A DNA stretch of 64,000 nt from Methyloterricola oryzae (GTDB lineage Bacteria; Pseudomonadota; Gammaproteobacteria; Methylococcales; Methylococcaceae), in the NCBI RefSeq assembly GCF_000934725.1, contig NZ_JYNS01000003.1:186001-250000 (forward strand), given 5' to 3'. Shown piece by piece: positions 39,204-48,058 of this stretch. Every line of letters starts with the position of its first letter. The first letter of the stretch is position 1. The notes beneath the pieces were generated by a model that ran no database searches, was not told the DNA's origin, and was given only the letters and a program-made list of their open reading frames with translations. Position numbers and translations under genes: made by a program.

Positions 39204-42029
39204 ATGCTGCGCAACCTGTCCCTGCGATACAAGCTGACGCTCTTGATGGTGCTGGTGGCCAGCATCGTATCGTTAGCGTCCAGCACGGCCTACTTCGTCG
39301 CCGAGGCCATTACCCTGCAGACCACCCTGCACCAGCAGCTGACCACACTGGCCCAGATCATCGGCGCGCGCGGCACCGCCGCCCTGTCCTTCGGCGACGA
39401 GGCCGCGGCCCGGGAATCCCTGAGCGCCCTGAAGTTCCAGAGCGATGTGTCCGGCGCCTGGATCCTGGACGCGGAAAACCGGGTTTTCGCCGAGTACCGC
39501 AAACCGGCGGACCCGCCGAATACGATTCCGGACTTTGCCCTCCTCCTGGCGCACATCGAAGCGGATCAGGATCCGGTCAGCAGCGCCATAACCCATTGGC
39601 GGGAGCGCAAGGTGGAGATGGGCCTGCCCATCCTGCTGGAGCAGGAGCGCATTGGCACCATCGTGATCCAAGGCGACTTGACGCCGATCCTGGCCGCGCT
39701 CCTGCGCTACGCCGGCGTCGTGCTAGCGGTGCTGCTGATCTCCGGCGCCTTTTCCTGGGTGCTTTCCTCACGCCTGCAAAGTATCGTCACCCGGCCCATT
39801 TTCCATCTGCTGGGTCGGATGAAGACCGTCACCCAATCCCACGATTACAGCATCCGCGCCGAGAAGACCGCCGAGAACGAGTTGGGCTGGCTGATGGACG
39901 GCTTCAACGAGATGCTGGCCCTGATCCAGTCGCGCGATCAGGAACTGGCGGAGGCCAATGACCTCCTGGAAGCCAAGGTGGCCGAGAGGACAGAATCCCT
40001 GAATCAGCTGGTGGCCGATCTGCGCGCCGCCAAGGAAGCCGCGGAGGCGGCCAGCCGGGCAAAAAGCGAATTCCTCGCTACCATGAGCCACGAAATCCGG
40101 ACGCCCATGAACGGGGTGCTGGGCATGGCCGAAGTGCTGCAGGGAACGACACTCAACGACCAGCAGCGCAAGGGCCTGCAAACCATCCAGAGTTCGGGGC
40201 TGGCCCTGCTCAGCCTCATCAACGATATCCTGGACTTCTCCAAGATCGAGGCAGGCAAGCTGTCCCTGGACTACCAGGACTTCGATCTGCGCGAACTGAT
40301 CGAGGATTGCGCCGGCATGCTGGCGGAGCGCGCCCATGCCAAGGGGCTGGAACTGCTCCCGGTGATTCCCCTGGATCTCCCGACCCAACTGGTGGGAGAT
40401 GGAATGCGCGTGCGCCAGATCCTGGTGAATCTGCTGTCCAACGCCATCAAATTCACCGAGCACGGCGAGGTGCTGATCACCGTGCATCGCCTGCCGCCCT
40501 TGGAGGGCTCAGACGCTGACCTCAGATTGCGCTTCGAAGTGAGGGATACCGGCATCGGCGTCCCCACCGAGGCCCAGAGTCAGATTTTCGAAGCCTTCTC
40601 CCAGGCCGACAGTTCCACCACCCGCCGCTATGGCGGCACCGGTCTGGGACTCGCCATCTGCCGGCAACTGGTCAACCTCATGCACGGCGAAATCGGCCTG
40701 GAGAGCTCGCGCGGAACCGGCTCCACCTTCTGGTTCAGCCTGCCCTTCAAGCAGTCCGCCATGGACACGCCACGCCTTCAAGCGGCCGACCTGGTCGGCC
40801 TGAAAGTGCTGGTGGTGGACGATCACCCCGTCAACCGGGAAATTTTCTCCCACCAGCTCAGCGCCTGGGGCATCAAATGCCATCTGGCCAGCAGCGGGAC
40901 GCAGGCCCTGGAGATGCTGCTGGGCGCCTCCCTGGGCGAAGCGCCCTATCAACTGGCGATTCTGGACTGGCACATGCCCGAAATGGATGGCTTGGAACTG
41001 GCCCACCGCATCACCACCGATGAGCGGCTGACGGGCATGCCCCTGGTCATGCTGGGCTCCGTCATGCCCTCGGACGAGGACGAGCAAACCCGGGCTGCTG
41101 GCTTGAGTAGTTGCCTCACCAAGCCGGTCAGGCAATCCCAGTTGCTGCAGTGCCTGCTGCGTGTCATGGGCAAGGCCATGGACGATACCCGGATGCCGGC
41201 CCGCGCCGCCGCCTTGCTGGCAGACGCCGACGTGTTGCTGGTGGAGGACAGCATGGTGAACCAGGAGGTGGGACGGCGCATGCTGGAGCTCTGCGGCTGC
41301 CGCGTGACTCTGGCCAACAATGGGCTCGAGGCGCTGCATTGCCTGGACGAAAACGGCTATGACCTGGTTTTCATGGACTGCCATATGCCCGAAATGGATG
41401 GCTTTACCGCCACCCGCGCCATCCGCGAGCGCCACTTGACGAGCCGCCGGGGTGCACGGCTGCCGGTGATCGCCCTGACGGCCAACGTCATCAAGGGCAC
41501 CCGCGAGGAATGCCTGGACGCGGGCATGGATGACTACCTGGCCAAGCCCTTCAGCCGCGAGCAGATCGAAGCGATGCTGCGGAAATGGCTGGGCCTGGCG
41601 CAGGCGGAGGAAGCCGAGGCAGCCGTGGACGAAGGGTCACCCGAGCCGTCAAACGAGGTCTCGGCTCCGGCAGAGACAGGTCCGGCGCTGGACCAGGCGA
41701 CCCTGGATTCCATCCGCGACCTGTGCCCGCCTGGCACCCCGGATCTGCTGGGGCGTATCGTGACCATCTATCTGGAGCAGGCTCCCGGACTGATCGCACG
41801 GATCGTGGAGGCGGTTGGCGGCGGCGATGCGAACGAATTGCGCGAAGCGGCCCACAAGCTCAAGTCCAGCAGCGCGAATGTCGGCGCCCTGGGACTGTCG
41901 GAGCTGAGCCGGAGTCTGGAGGAACTGGGGCGCACCGGGCGGTCACAGGAAGCGGCGGACCTGCTCGAGCGGATGCAGGCCGAATACACGCGCGTCACCG
42001 AGGCGCTCAATAGGCTGCGGTCGGGCTAG
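39204..42029 (+). CDS. Hybrid histidine kinase with CHASE8-like sensor, two receivers and Hpt
   Basis: A 941-residue phosphorelay protein. TM1 (about 10-32), a ~130-residue periplasmic domain resembling the CHASE8 domain of YfiN ([20 protein letters not shown], then a [16 protein letters not shown] strand), TM2 (about 170-190), HAMP, coiled coil, HisKA with His296 ([13 protein letters not shown]), HATPase_c, receiver 1 (Asp588), receiver 2 (Asp725) and a C-terminal Hpt domain with His884 ([14 protein letters not shown]). An AAGGA ribosome site overlaps the end of the YfiR-family gene. Phosphate probably leaves through Hpt to the receivers of the two c-di-GMP proteins at the head of the operon; this is inference. 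Confidence 0.9.
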   Translation: MLRNLSLRYKLTLLMVLVASIVSLASSTAYFVAEAITLQTTLHQQLTTLAQIIGARGTAALSFGDEAAARESLSALKFQSDVSGAWILDAENRVFAEYRKPADPPNTIPDFALLLAHIEADQDPVSSAITHWRERKVEMGLPILLEQERIGTIVIQGDLTPILAALLRYAGVVLAVLLISGAFSWVLSSRLQSIVTRPIFHLLGRMKTVTQSHDYSIRAEKTAENELGWLMDGFNEMLALIQSRDQELAEANDLLEAKVAERTESLNQLVADLRAAKEAAEAASRAKSEFLATMSHEIRTPMNGVLGMAEVLQGTTLNDQQRKGLQTIQSSGLALLSLINDILDFSKIEAGKLSLDYQDFDLRELIEDCAGMLAERAHAKGLELLPVIPLDLPTQLVGDGMRVRQILVNLLSNAIKFTEHGEVLITVHRLPPLEGSDADLRLRFEVRDTGIGVPTEAQSQIFEAFSQADSSTTRRYGGTGLGLAICRQLVNLMHGEIGLESSRGTGSTFWFSLPFKQSAMDTPRLQAADLVGLKVLVVDDHPVNREIFSHQLSAWGIKCHLASSGTQALEMLLGASLGEAPYQLAILDWHMPEMDGLELAHRITTDERLTGMPLVMLGSVMPSDEDEQTRAAGLSSCLTKPVRQSQLLQCLLRVMGKAMDDTRMPARAAALLADADVLLVEDSMVNQEVGRRMLELCGCRVTLANNGLEALHCLDENGYDLVFMDCHMPEMDGFTATRAIRERHLTSRRGARLPVIALTANVIKGTREECLDAGMDDYLAKPFSREQIEAMLRKWLGLAQAEEAEAAVDEGSPEPSNEVSAPAETGPALDQATLDSIRDLCPPGTPDLLGRIVTIYLEQAPGLIARIVEAVGGGDANELREAAHKLKSSSANVGALGLSELSRSLEELGRTGRSQEAADLLERMQAEYTRVTEALNRLRSG

Positions 42030-42032
42030 AAT

Positions 42033-42046
42033 TGACGCGCGCGTCA
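42033..42046. repeat. 14-bp perfect palindrome upstream of glycan cluster
   Basis: TGACGCGCGCGTCA reads identically on both strands. It lies 4 nt after the hybrid-kinase stop and about 32 bp before a probable extended -10 box, a position where a dimeric regulator could act. No known box matches exactly. Confidence 0.4.
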
Positions 42047-42075
42047 CGGCGGAGCCTGCCCGCCGGGCGCGGAAG

Positions 42076-42084
42076 TGGTAAAAT
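42076..42084 (+). promoter_or_regulatory. Probable extended -10 promoter of the polysaccharide cluster
   Basis: TGG-TAAAAT (42076-42084) fits an extended -10 element (TGn followed by a five-of-six hexamer) in a very GC-rich stretch. No clear -35 is seen. It would give a leader of about 145 nt before the first glycosyltransferase. Confidence 0.45.
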
Positions 42085-42237
42085 GCGCGCACAAGAAGGC
42101 CGCGCTCGGGCGAAAACCACCCGCGACGGGCCGCGCAAACGCAAGCAACGACCCGCGATGACCCGGCCTATTTCCGATTTCCCATCCAAACCACGGGCCT
42201 TTATGAATACCCGTGCTCCGACGGCCTGCCCGGCGGC

Positions 42238-43350
42238 ATGACCTCAGTCCCTGCAGGTCGGCGACTTGCCGTACTCGCCGCCTTTTCCGGCCAGGGCGGG
42301 GTGGAGAAGATGGTGAGCAACCTGCTGGCGGGGTTCGCCGACCAGGGGATTGCGGTGGACCTGCTGCCGGTGGTGCGCGCCCAGCGGCACATGCCGGACT
42401 GCCCGCCCTCCACCCGCGTCATTGAACTGGGCACCCGACACACCGCGCTGGCGGTGCCGGCCATCGCCCGATACTTGCGGCAGGAACGTCCCGCCGTGCT
42501 GCTGGCCGTGCGCGACCGGGGCATCCGCAGCGCCCTGCTGGCGCGCCGCCTGTCAGGCATTGCCATGCCCATCGTCGGTAACCTGCATACCAACCTTTCC
42601 GCCGCCCTGCAGCAGCGTGGCCCTTTGACGCGCTGGTGGCGGCTGCGTTCGGCGCGCGCCAGCTACCGGGCACTACAGCGTATCATCGCGGTTTCCGAGG
42701 GCGTGGCGGCGGACACCCGACGCCTGGCGGAGCTCCCCGGCGAGCGCGTGGTTGCGATCCCCAATCCGGTCCTGACCCAGGACTTTCAGCAACGCGCTGC
42801 GGAACCGCCTCCACCCGGAATCCTGCCGGCCGGCGACGCGCCGCTCATCGTGGGCTCCGGCCGTCTGACCCGGCAAAAGGACTTTCCGACCCTGATCCGC
42901 GCCTTCGCCCAGGTGCGGGCGCAACGCCCCTGCCACCTGCTGATTCTGGGCGAAGGAGGTCTTCGCCCCGAGTTGGAGGCCCTCGTGCACGCGCTGAGGC
43001 TGAAGGACGCGGTTTCCCTGCCCGGATTCCTGGACAACCCATTTCCCTGCATGGCCGCCGCGCGCCTGTTCGTCCTGTCCTCGCGCTGGGAAGGTTCGGG
43101 CAATGTCATCACCGAGGCGCTGGCCCTGGGCGTGCCGGCGGTGTCTACCGACTGCCCCAGCGGCCCGGCGGAGATTCTCGGTTACGGCCGCTTCGGGCGG
43201 CTGACACCGGTGGGCGATGTCAGCGCCTTGGCCGAGGCCATGCTGGCGACCCTCGACGATCCGCTGCCGGCGCAGGTGCTGCGCGACGCGGTGGCCGATT
43301 ACAGCGTGACGCGCAGCGCGGCGCGCTATCTGGAAGTGCTCGGATTCTGA
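42238..43350 (+). CDS. Glycosyltransferase family 4
   Basis: A 370-residue GT-B enzyme, first gene of the envelope-glycan cluster. The N-terminal FSGQGGVEKMVSNLL loop and the C-terminal nucleotide-sugar site SRWEGSGNVITEALALG (E-x7-E) identify the family; IAVSEGVAAD and GSGRLTRQKDFPTLI are also typical. It transfers a sugar from a nucleotide donor to a lipid-linked or core acceptor at the cytoplasmic face. It is clearly related to the enzyme at 48048 (both contain TDCPSGPAEILG). Sugar specificity unknown. The next start directly abuts its stop. Confidence 0.9.
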   Translation: MTSVPAGRRLAVLAAFSGQGGVEKMVSNLLAGFADQGIAVDLLPVVRAQRHMPDCPPSTRVIELGTRHTALAVPAIARYLRQERPAVLLAVRDRGIRSALLARRLSGIAMPIVGNLHTNLSAALQQRGPLTRWWRLRSARASYRALQRIIAVSEGVAADTRRLAELPGERVVAIPNPVLTQDFQQRAAEPPPPGILPAGDAPLIVGSGRLTRQKDFPTLIRAFAQVRAQRPCHLLILGEGGLRPELEALVHALRLKDAVSLPGFLDNPFPCMAAARLFVLSSRWEGSGNVITEALALGVPAVSTDCPSGPAEILGYGRFGRLTPVGDVSALAEAMLATLDDPLPAQVLRDAVADYSVTRSAARYLEVLGF

Positions 43351-44442
43351 ATGAGCGGACTATATCCATCCATACATGTCATCGGCAGCCGCCAGTTCGG
43401 GGGGGCCGACCAGTTCTACGTGCGACTGGTGCGCGCCCTGGCGGCGGCGGGTCAGCCGGTGACCGCCGTCGACCGCGCCGGCACACCCATCGCACAGGCC
43501 CTGTCCGATGGACCGGTGGAGCAGATCCACCTGCCCCTGGCCAACGGCTGGGACGCCTGGTCGATATGGAAACTGCGCCGGCTGGTGGCCGCGCGCCGGC
43601 CCGCCATCGTGCAGACCTACATGGGCCGGGCGACACGGTTGACCCGGCTCTCCAGGGGAGGGGGCAGCGTTCACGTGGCCCGGTTGGGCGGTTACTACAA
43701 GATCGACGGCTATTACCGCCACGCCCATGCCTGGATCGGCAACACCACCGGACTCTGCGATTATCTGGTGCAGGAAGGGCTGCCGGCGGAGCGGGTGTTT
43801 CATATCGGCAATTTCGTGCCCGACCCTGTTCCCCACGCCCCAAAGGAACTGGCAGCGCTGCGTCAGGCCTGGCATCTGCCGGAGGACGCCAGCCTGCTGT
43901 TCACCCTGGGCCGGCTCATCGACATCAAGGGTTTCGACGATCTCCTGCGCGCCCTGGCGCGGCTGCCGGAGCAGATCGGCGGGCGACCCTGGCGCATGCT
44001 GATCGCGGGGGACGGCCCCCTGGCCGCCGACCTGAAGGCGCAGACGGCGCAACTGGGACTGCAGGATCGCGTGATCTGGCTGGGCTGGCAGGACCCGCCC
44101 GACCCGTTCTACGCCCTGGCGGATGCCTTTATCTGCCCGTCCCGGCGCGAGACCCTGGGCAATGTGATCCTCGAGGCCTGGAACTACGGCCGGCCCGTCA
44201 TCGCCACGCGCACCCCCGGCGCCCTGGAACTGGTGACGGACGGCGAGCGCGGACTGCTGTGCGATATCGGCGACGAAGCCGCACTGGCGGCGCACATCAT
44301 CTCCCTCCTGTCCGCCAGCCCGCAGGAGCGGGCGGAACTGGGCGCGGCGGGACAGCGTTACCTGCGGGAACGCTTCGGCCGCGAGGCCATCCTCGCCCAG
44401 TATCTGGACCTGTACGAGCGGCTCACCGGCGGCGGCGCATGA
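43351..44442 (+). CDS. Glycosyltransferase family 4
   Basis: A 363-residue GT4 enzyme beginning immediately after the preceding stop codon. It has the FGGADQFYVRLVRAL N-terminal loop, TLGRLIDIKGFDDLL, GDGPL and the SRRETLGNVILEAWNYG (E-x7-E) donor site. It also carries a QTYMGRATRLTRL segment seen in LPS-core and teichuronic-type transferases. Its stop overlaps the next start (ATGA). Acceptor and donor are not determinable from sequence. Confidence 0.9.
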   Translation: MSGLYPSIHVIGSRQFGGADQFYVRLVRALAAAGQPVTAVDRAGTPIAQALSDGPVEQIHLPLANGWDAWSIWKLRRLVAARRPAIVQTYMGRATRLTRLSRGGGSVHVARLGGYYKIDGYYRHAHAWIGNTTGLCDYLVQEGLPAERVFHIGNFVPDPVPHAPKELAALRQAWHLPEDASLLFTLGRLIDIKGFDDLLRALARLPEQIGGRPWRMLIAGDGPLAADLKAQTAQLGLQDRVIWLGWQDPPDPFYALADAFICPSRRETLGNVILEAWNYGRPVIATRTPGALELVTDGERGLLCDIGDEAALAAHIISLLSASPQERAELGAAGQRYLRERFGREAILAQYLDLYERLTGGGA

Positions 44443-45524
44443 AGATCCTGCATGTGGAACTGGGCCGCTTCCTCTACGGCGGGGCCCGCCAGGTCACCTA
44501 CCTGTTGGAGGGCGTGGGCGCACACCCGGAAGAGCACATCCTGGCCTGCGCGGAGGGTGCCAGCATCGCCTCGGCCATCGCCAATCCGCGGGTGCGCGTG
44601 TTTCCCCTGCCCTGCCGGGGCGATGCCGACCTGGGTTTTCTGGGGCGACTGCGCCGGCTGATCCGGGAGCAACAACCCGACCTGATGCACATCCACAGCC
44701 GGCGCGGCGAAACCCTGAGCGCCCTGGCCGCCGTGCTGGAACACCTGCCCGCGGTCTACAGCCGGCGGGTGGACAACCCGCCCCTGTGGCTGGACCTGAA
44801 ATTCAAATACCCGCGCATCAAGCGCATCATCACCATTTCCCAAGGCATCCGCGAGGTGCTGATCCGTCACGGCGTCCCGGACAGCCAAATTGCCTGCGTG
44901 CCCAGCGCCGTGGACACGGAGCGCTACCGGCCCGGCAACGACCGTGAATGGCTGAGCAAGACCTTCGGCCTGCCCGGAACGGCGCCGGTGTGGGCCATCG
45001 TCGCTCAGTTGATCCCGCGCAAGGGACACGCCGTGCTGTTCCGCGCCCTGCCCGAAGTCTTACGGAAACACCCCGGCTTGAGGGTGTTGGTGCTGGGCAA
45101 AGGGCCCCTGGAGGGCGAACTGCGGCGCTTGTCGGCGGACCTGGGCTTGAGCGAGAATGTGCGTTTCGAGGGCTTCCGCACCGACCTGGAACGCGTGCTG
45201 CCATGCCTGGACGGCTTGGTGCATCCGGCCTGGATGGAAGGACTGGGGGTTTCATTACTGGAAGCGGCGGCCTGCGGCATCCCCATCATCGCCTGCCGCA
45301 GCGGCGGCATGCCGGAGATCGTGCGCGACGGCGTCAACGGACGCCTGATCGAGCCCGGCGACGTGGCGGGCCTCGGCGCCGCCCTGAGCGAACTGCTGGA
45401 CCACCCGCATCGGGCGCAGGCATTCGGCCACGCCGGGCGCGAACTGGCGACCAGCGAGTTTTCCATCAGGCGCATGGTGCAAGGCAACCTCGAAGTCTAT
45501 CGACAGGCCCTCGCCCTGCCCTGA
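44439..45524 (+). CDS. Glycosyltransferase family 4
   Basis: A 361-residue GT4 enzyme with the FLYGGARQVTYLLEG N-terminal loop, HIHSRRGETL, ITISQGIREVLIRHG, LIPRKGHAVLFRAL and AWMEGLGVSLLEAAACG (E-x7-E). The true start is ATG 44439, overlapping the upstream stop by 4 nt; the same frame happens to stay open back to 42636, but that part is a shadow of the two preceding genes. The short segment YSRRVDNPP resembles LPS-core transferases. Specificity unknown. Confidence 0.9.
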   Translation: MKILHVELGRFLYGGARQVTYLLEGVGAHPEEHILACAEGASIASAIANPRVRVFPLPCRGDADLGFLGRLRRLIREQQPDLMHIHSRRGETLSALAAVLEHLPAVYSRRVDNPPLWLDLKFKYPRIKRIITISQGIREVLIRHGVPDSQIACVPSAVDTERYRPGNDREWLSKTFGLPGTAPVWAIVAQLIPRKGHAVLFRALPEVLRKHPGLRVLVLGKGPLEGELRRLSADLGLSENVRFEGFRTDLERVLPCLDGLVHPAWMEGLGVSLLEAAACGIPIIACRSGGMPEIVRDGVNGRLIEPGDVAGLGAALSELLDHPHRAQAFGHAGRELATSEFSIRRMVQGNLEVYRQALALP

Positions 45525-45557
45525 ACCGCCGCCCAGCGATACCTTGCACGAGAAGCC

Positions 45558-46220
45558 ATGCTCCTGTCCCTGAAATACAAGTTTTTGTTCGTCCACATCG
45601 CCAAGACCGGCGGCACCAGCGTCCGCGATTCCCTGTGGTTCTACAAATGGACCGATCCCTACCGGATCCCGCAGTTCCTCTGCAGCAAGCTCAGCGGAGT
45701 CACCGGGCACCGCATCGGCGCCAAATTCCCTCGCCATGCCAAGGCCATCGCGGCTCAGGAGATGCTGCCCCGCGAGGTGTACGAGAGCCTGTTCAAGTTC
45801 GCCTTCGTGCGCAATCCCTGGGATCTGCAGGTCAGCTCCTGGCACCATCTGCGCCGCGAACGCCCGGACCTGGTGGCCGGCGTCCCCGATTTCGAGGTCT
45901 TTCTCGACTGGAAGCTCGACCCGGCGCGCCCGCCCCAGTATCACGCGGACATGTCCACGGTGACCCAGGCGGATTACCTGGTGGACCTGCACGGACACCT
46001 GATCGTGGACTTCGTCGGCCGCTACGAGAACCTGCACGATGACTTCGCCGAAGCCTGCCAGCGCATCGGCATCAAGCAGCCCAAGCTCCCGCACAGCCGC
46101 CAGGCCAAGGACCGCAAGCGCGATTACCGCGACTATTATTCAGACCGCGCCGCGCAGAGGGTCGCCGACTTCTACCGGGCCGACGTGGAGCGCTTCGGCT
46201 ACCGATTCGACTCGCCCTGA
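45558..46220 (+). CDS. Sulfotransferase family protein
   Basis: A 220-residue protein of the Sulfotransfer_2 type. The N-terminal FVHIAKTGGTSVRDSL matches the PAPS 5'-phosphosulfate loop, and FAFVRNPWDLQVSSW matches the 3'-phosphate binding motif. Such enzymes move sulfate from PAPS onto a sugar hydroxyl. Its position between glycosyltransferases and a deacetylase suggests that the surface glycan is sulfated. No signal peptide or membrane helix is seen. The PAPS-making genes are not in the window. Confidence 0.85.
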   Translation: MLLSLKYKFLFVHIAKTGGTSVRDSLWFYKWTDPYRIPQFLCSKLSGVTGHRIGAKFPRHAKAIAAQEMLPREVYESLFKFAFVRNPWDLQVSSWHHLRRERPDLVAGVPDFEVFLDWKLDPARPPQYHADMSTVTQADYLVDLHGHLIVDFVGRYENLHDDFAEACQRIGIKQPKLPHSRQAKDRKRDYRDYYSDRAAQRVADFYRADVERFGYRFDSP

Positions 46221-46227
46221 GGGAGGA
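46221..46227 (+). promoter_or_regulatory. Ribosome site deciding the deacetylase start
   Basis: GGGAGGA lies 6 nt before TTG 46234 directly after the sulfotransferase stop. There is no ATG in frame at a sensible distance, so TTG is the likely start. Confidence 0.7.
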
Positions 46228-46233
46228 ACGCCC

Positions 46234-46986
46234 TTGGCAACCCCGGAATTACAGCCCAATCCGCCCATTTCCGTGCTCATGTACCACCAGGTGGGCCGCT
46301 TCGCCGAGCCCAAGGCGCACCGCGCCTGCTTCTGCGAGGTGGACAGCTTCCGCCGGCAGATGAGGCTGCTCAAGCTGCTGGGCTACGACGTCATCAGCCT
46401 GCGCAGTGCCGTCGAGGCCCTGTGGGGCGGGCAGCCCCTCAGCCGCCGCTCGGTGGTGCTGAGCTTCGACGACGGCTACTGCAACTTCCACGAACACGCC
46501 TTCCCCATCCTGCAGGAATTCGGCTATCCCGCCATCGTGTTCGCCGTTTCGGGACTGCTCGGGCAACCGGCGCGCTGGCTGAGCGACGGGGGCGAAGGCT
46601 CGGCGCTGATGCCCCCCGCCATGCTGCGGGAGCTGCGCCAGGGTGGGGTGGAAATCGGTTCCCATACCGAAAGCCACCCACGCTTGAGCAAGCTCTCCCC
46701 GGAACAGGCGCGACAAGAGATCGCCGGCAGCAAGGCCGCGCTGGAAGATGCGCTGGGCGAGTCCGTGGATTTTTTTGCCTACCCCTATGGCGACTTTGAC
46801 GCGGGTGTTCGCGACGCGGTTGCGCAGGCCGGTTACCAGGCCGCCGTCACCTGCAGCCGCGGCGCGGCCAACACCGCCCCCGGCCCGTTCGAGATCCCGC
46901 GCAAGGCTGTCTCCTGGGGCGACAACCTGGCGGGGGTGTTCTGGAAGCTGGCCTTCAAGAACAAGCGCAAGGACCGTTATGCCTGA
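46234..46986 (+). CDS. Polysaccharide deacetylase (NodB/CE4 family)
   Basis: A 250-residue CE4-type deacetylase. SVLMYHQVG opens the barrel; LSFDDGYCNFHEH carries the catalytic Asp and a metal-binding Asp, and GSHTESHPRL supplies metal-binding histidines. FAYPYGDFD is a further family motif. It removes acetyl groups from N-acetylated sugars. The TTG start has an excellent ribosome site. No signal peptide is visible, so it may act on lipid-linked intermediates in the cytoplasm. Its last 8 nt overlap the GT9 gene. Confidence 0.9.
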   Translation: MATPELQPNPPISVLMYHQVGRFAEPKAHRACFCEVDSFRRQMRLLKLLGYDVISLRSAVEALWGGQPLSRRSVVLSFDDGYCNFHEHAFPILQEFGYPAIVFAVSGLLGQPARWLSDGGEGSALMPPAMLRELRQGGVEIGSHTESHPRLSKLSPEQARQEIAGSKAALEDALGESVDFFAYPYGDFDAGVRDAVAQAGYQAAVTCSRGAANTAPGPFEIPRKAVSWGDNLAGVFWKLAFKNKRKDRYA

Positions 46987-48058
46987 TGCGTCCGCGCCGG
47001 CCAGCATCCTCATCGTGCGCCTCAGCGCCATCGGTGATGTGGTGATGGCCTCCGCCCTGATTCCGGCTCTACGCGAGGCCTACCCGGATGCGCGCCTGGC
47101 CTGGCTCACCGACGAGGCCAACGCGGGCCTGTTGCGCCACAATCCGCGGCTGGACCGCTTGTTTCTCTGGCCGCGCGCCCGCTGGCGCCAACTGCGCCGC
47201 GAGGGCCAGCTGCGGCGCTACCTGCAGGAGATGACCGGCCTGGTCCGCAGCCTGCGGCGGGAACGCTTCGACTGGGTGTTGGACACCCAGGGCCTCTTGA
47301 AAAGCGGCCTGTGGGCCCGGCTGGCGGGCGGAAAGCGGCGCGTCGGCCTGGGCTCGCGGGAAGGCAGCCAATGGCTGATGACCGAAACCCTGGACCGCCA
47401 CGGCGGCGAGCGGCGCATCGGCAGCGAATACCTGAAGCTGGCGCGATTCCTGGGCGCAGAGCCCACGCACTTTCCCATGGACATCGTGCCCTCGGCGGAC
47501 GAGGCGGCGCGGGCGGCCGAAGTGCTCGCGCAGGCCGGCGTCGCGGGAGCCTATGCCGTGCTCTGCCCTTTCACCACCCGGCCGCAGAAACACTGGTTCA
47601 AGGAACACTGGGCGGAACTGGCTCCGCGCCTGCAGCGGGAACTGGGCTTGGCCGCGATGATGCTCGGCGGCCCCGGCGATGACGAGGAGGCCCGCCAGAT
47701 CCAGGCCTTGTGCCCGGGCATCGTCAGCCTCGCAGGCCAGACCGGACTCGGCGAAGCCGCCGCTGTCATCGCCGGGGCGAGCTTGCTGATCGGGGTGGAT
47801 ACGGGGCTGACCCATCTGGGCATCGCCATGGATACCCCTACCCTCACCCTGTTCGGCTCCACCCGCCCCTATCTGGACACCGGCAGCGCAACGGCACGTG
47901 TGTTGTACCATGCCATGGAGTGCTCGCCCTGCCGTCGCAGGCCCACCTGCGGAGGCGAATTCACCTGCATGCGCCGCCATACGGCGGACACTGTCATGGC
48001 CGCGGCCAGGGAACTCATGCAGACAATCGGCAAGGAGATGACGGCGCATGCCAGCTAG
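46979..48058 (+). CDS. Glycosyltransferase family 9 (heptosyltransferase-like)
   Basis: A 359-residue GT9 enzyme. The N-terminal ILIVRLSAIGDVVMASALIPAL and C-terminal GVDTGLTHLGIAMDTPTLTLFG motifs are those of WaaC/WaaF ADP-heptose transferases; PFTTRPQKHWFKEHW forms part of the donor site. A cysteine cluster near the end (CSPCRRRPTCGGEFTC) is typical of the family. It probably adds heptose or a related sugar to the LPS inner core. It overlaps the genes on both sides. Confidence 0.9.
   Translation: MPDASAPASILIVRLSAIGDVVMASALIPALREAYPDARLAWLTDEANAGLLRHNPRLDRLFLWPRARWRQLRREGQLRRYLQEMTGLVRSLRRERFDWVLDTQGLLKSGLWARLAGGKRRVGLGSREGSQWLMTETLDRHGGERRIGSEYLKLARFLGAEPTHFPMDIVPSADEAARAAEVLAQAGVAGAYAVLCPFTTRPQKHWFKEHWAELAPRLQRELGLAAMMLGGPGDDEEARQIQALCPGIVSLAGQTGLGEAAAVIAGASLLIGVDTGLTHLGIAMDTPTLTLFGSTRPYLDTGSATARVLYHAMECSPCRRRPTCGGEFTCMRRHTADTVMAAARELMQTIGKEMTAHAS

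Noticed and set aside
42636-45524. A 962-codon plus-strand open frame spanning two glycosyltransferase genes
   Set aside because: Only the part from 44439 is a gene. The upstream part is an Arg/Gly/Pro-rich shadow of the two preceding genes in another frame.
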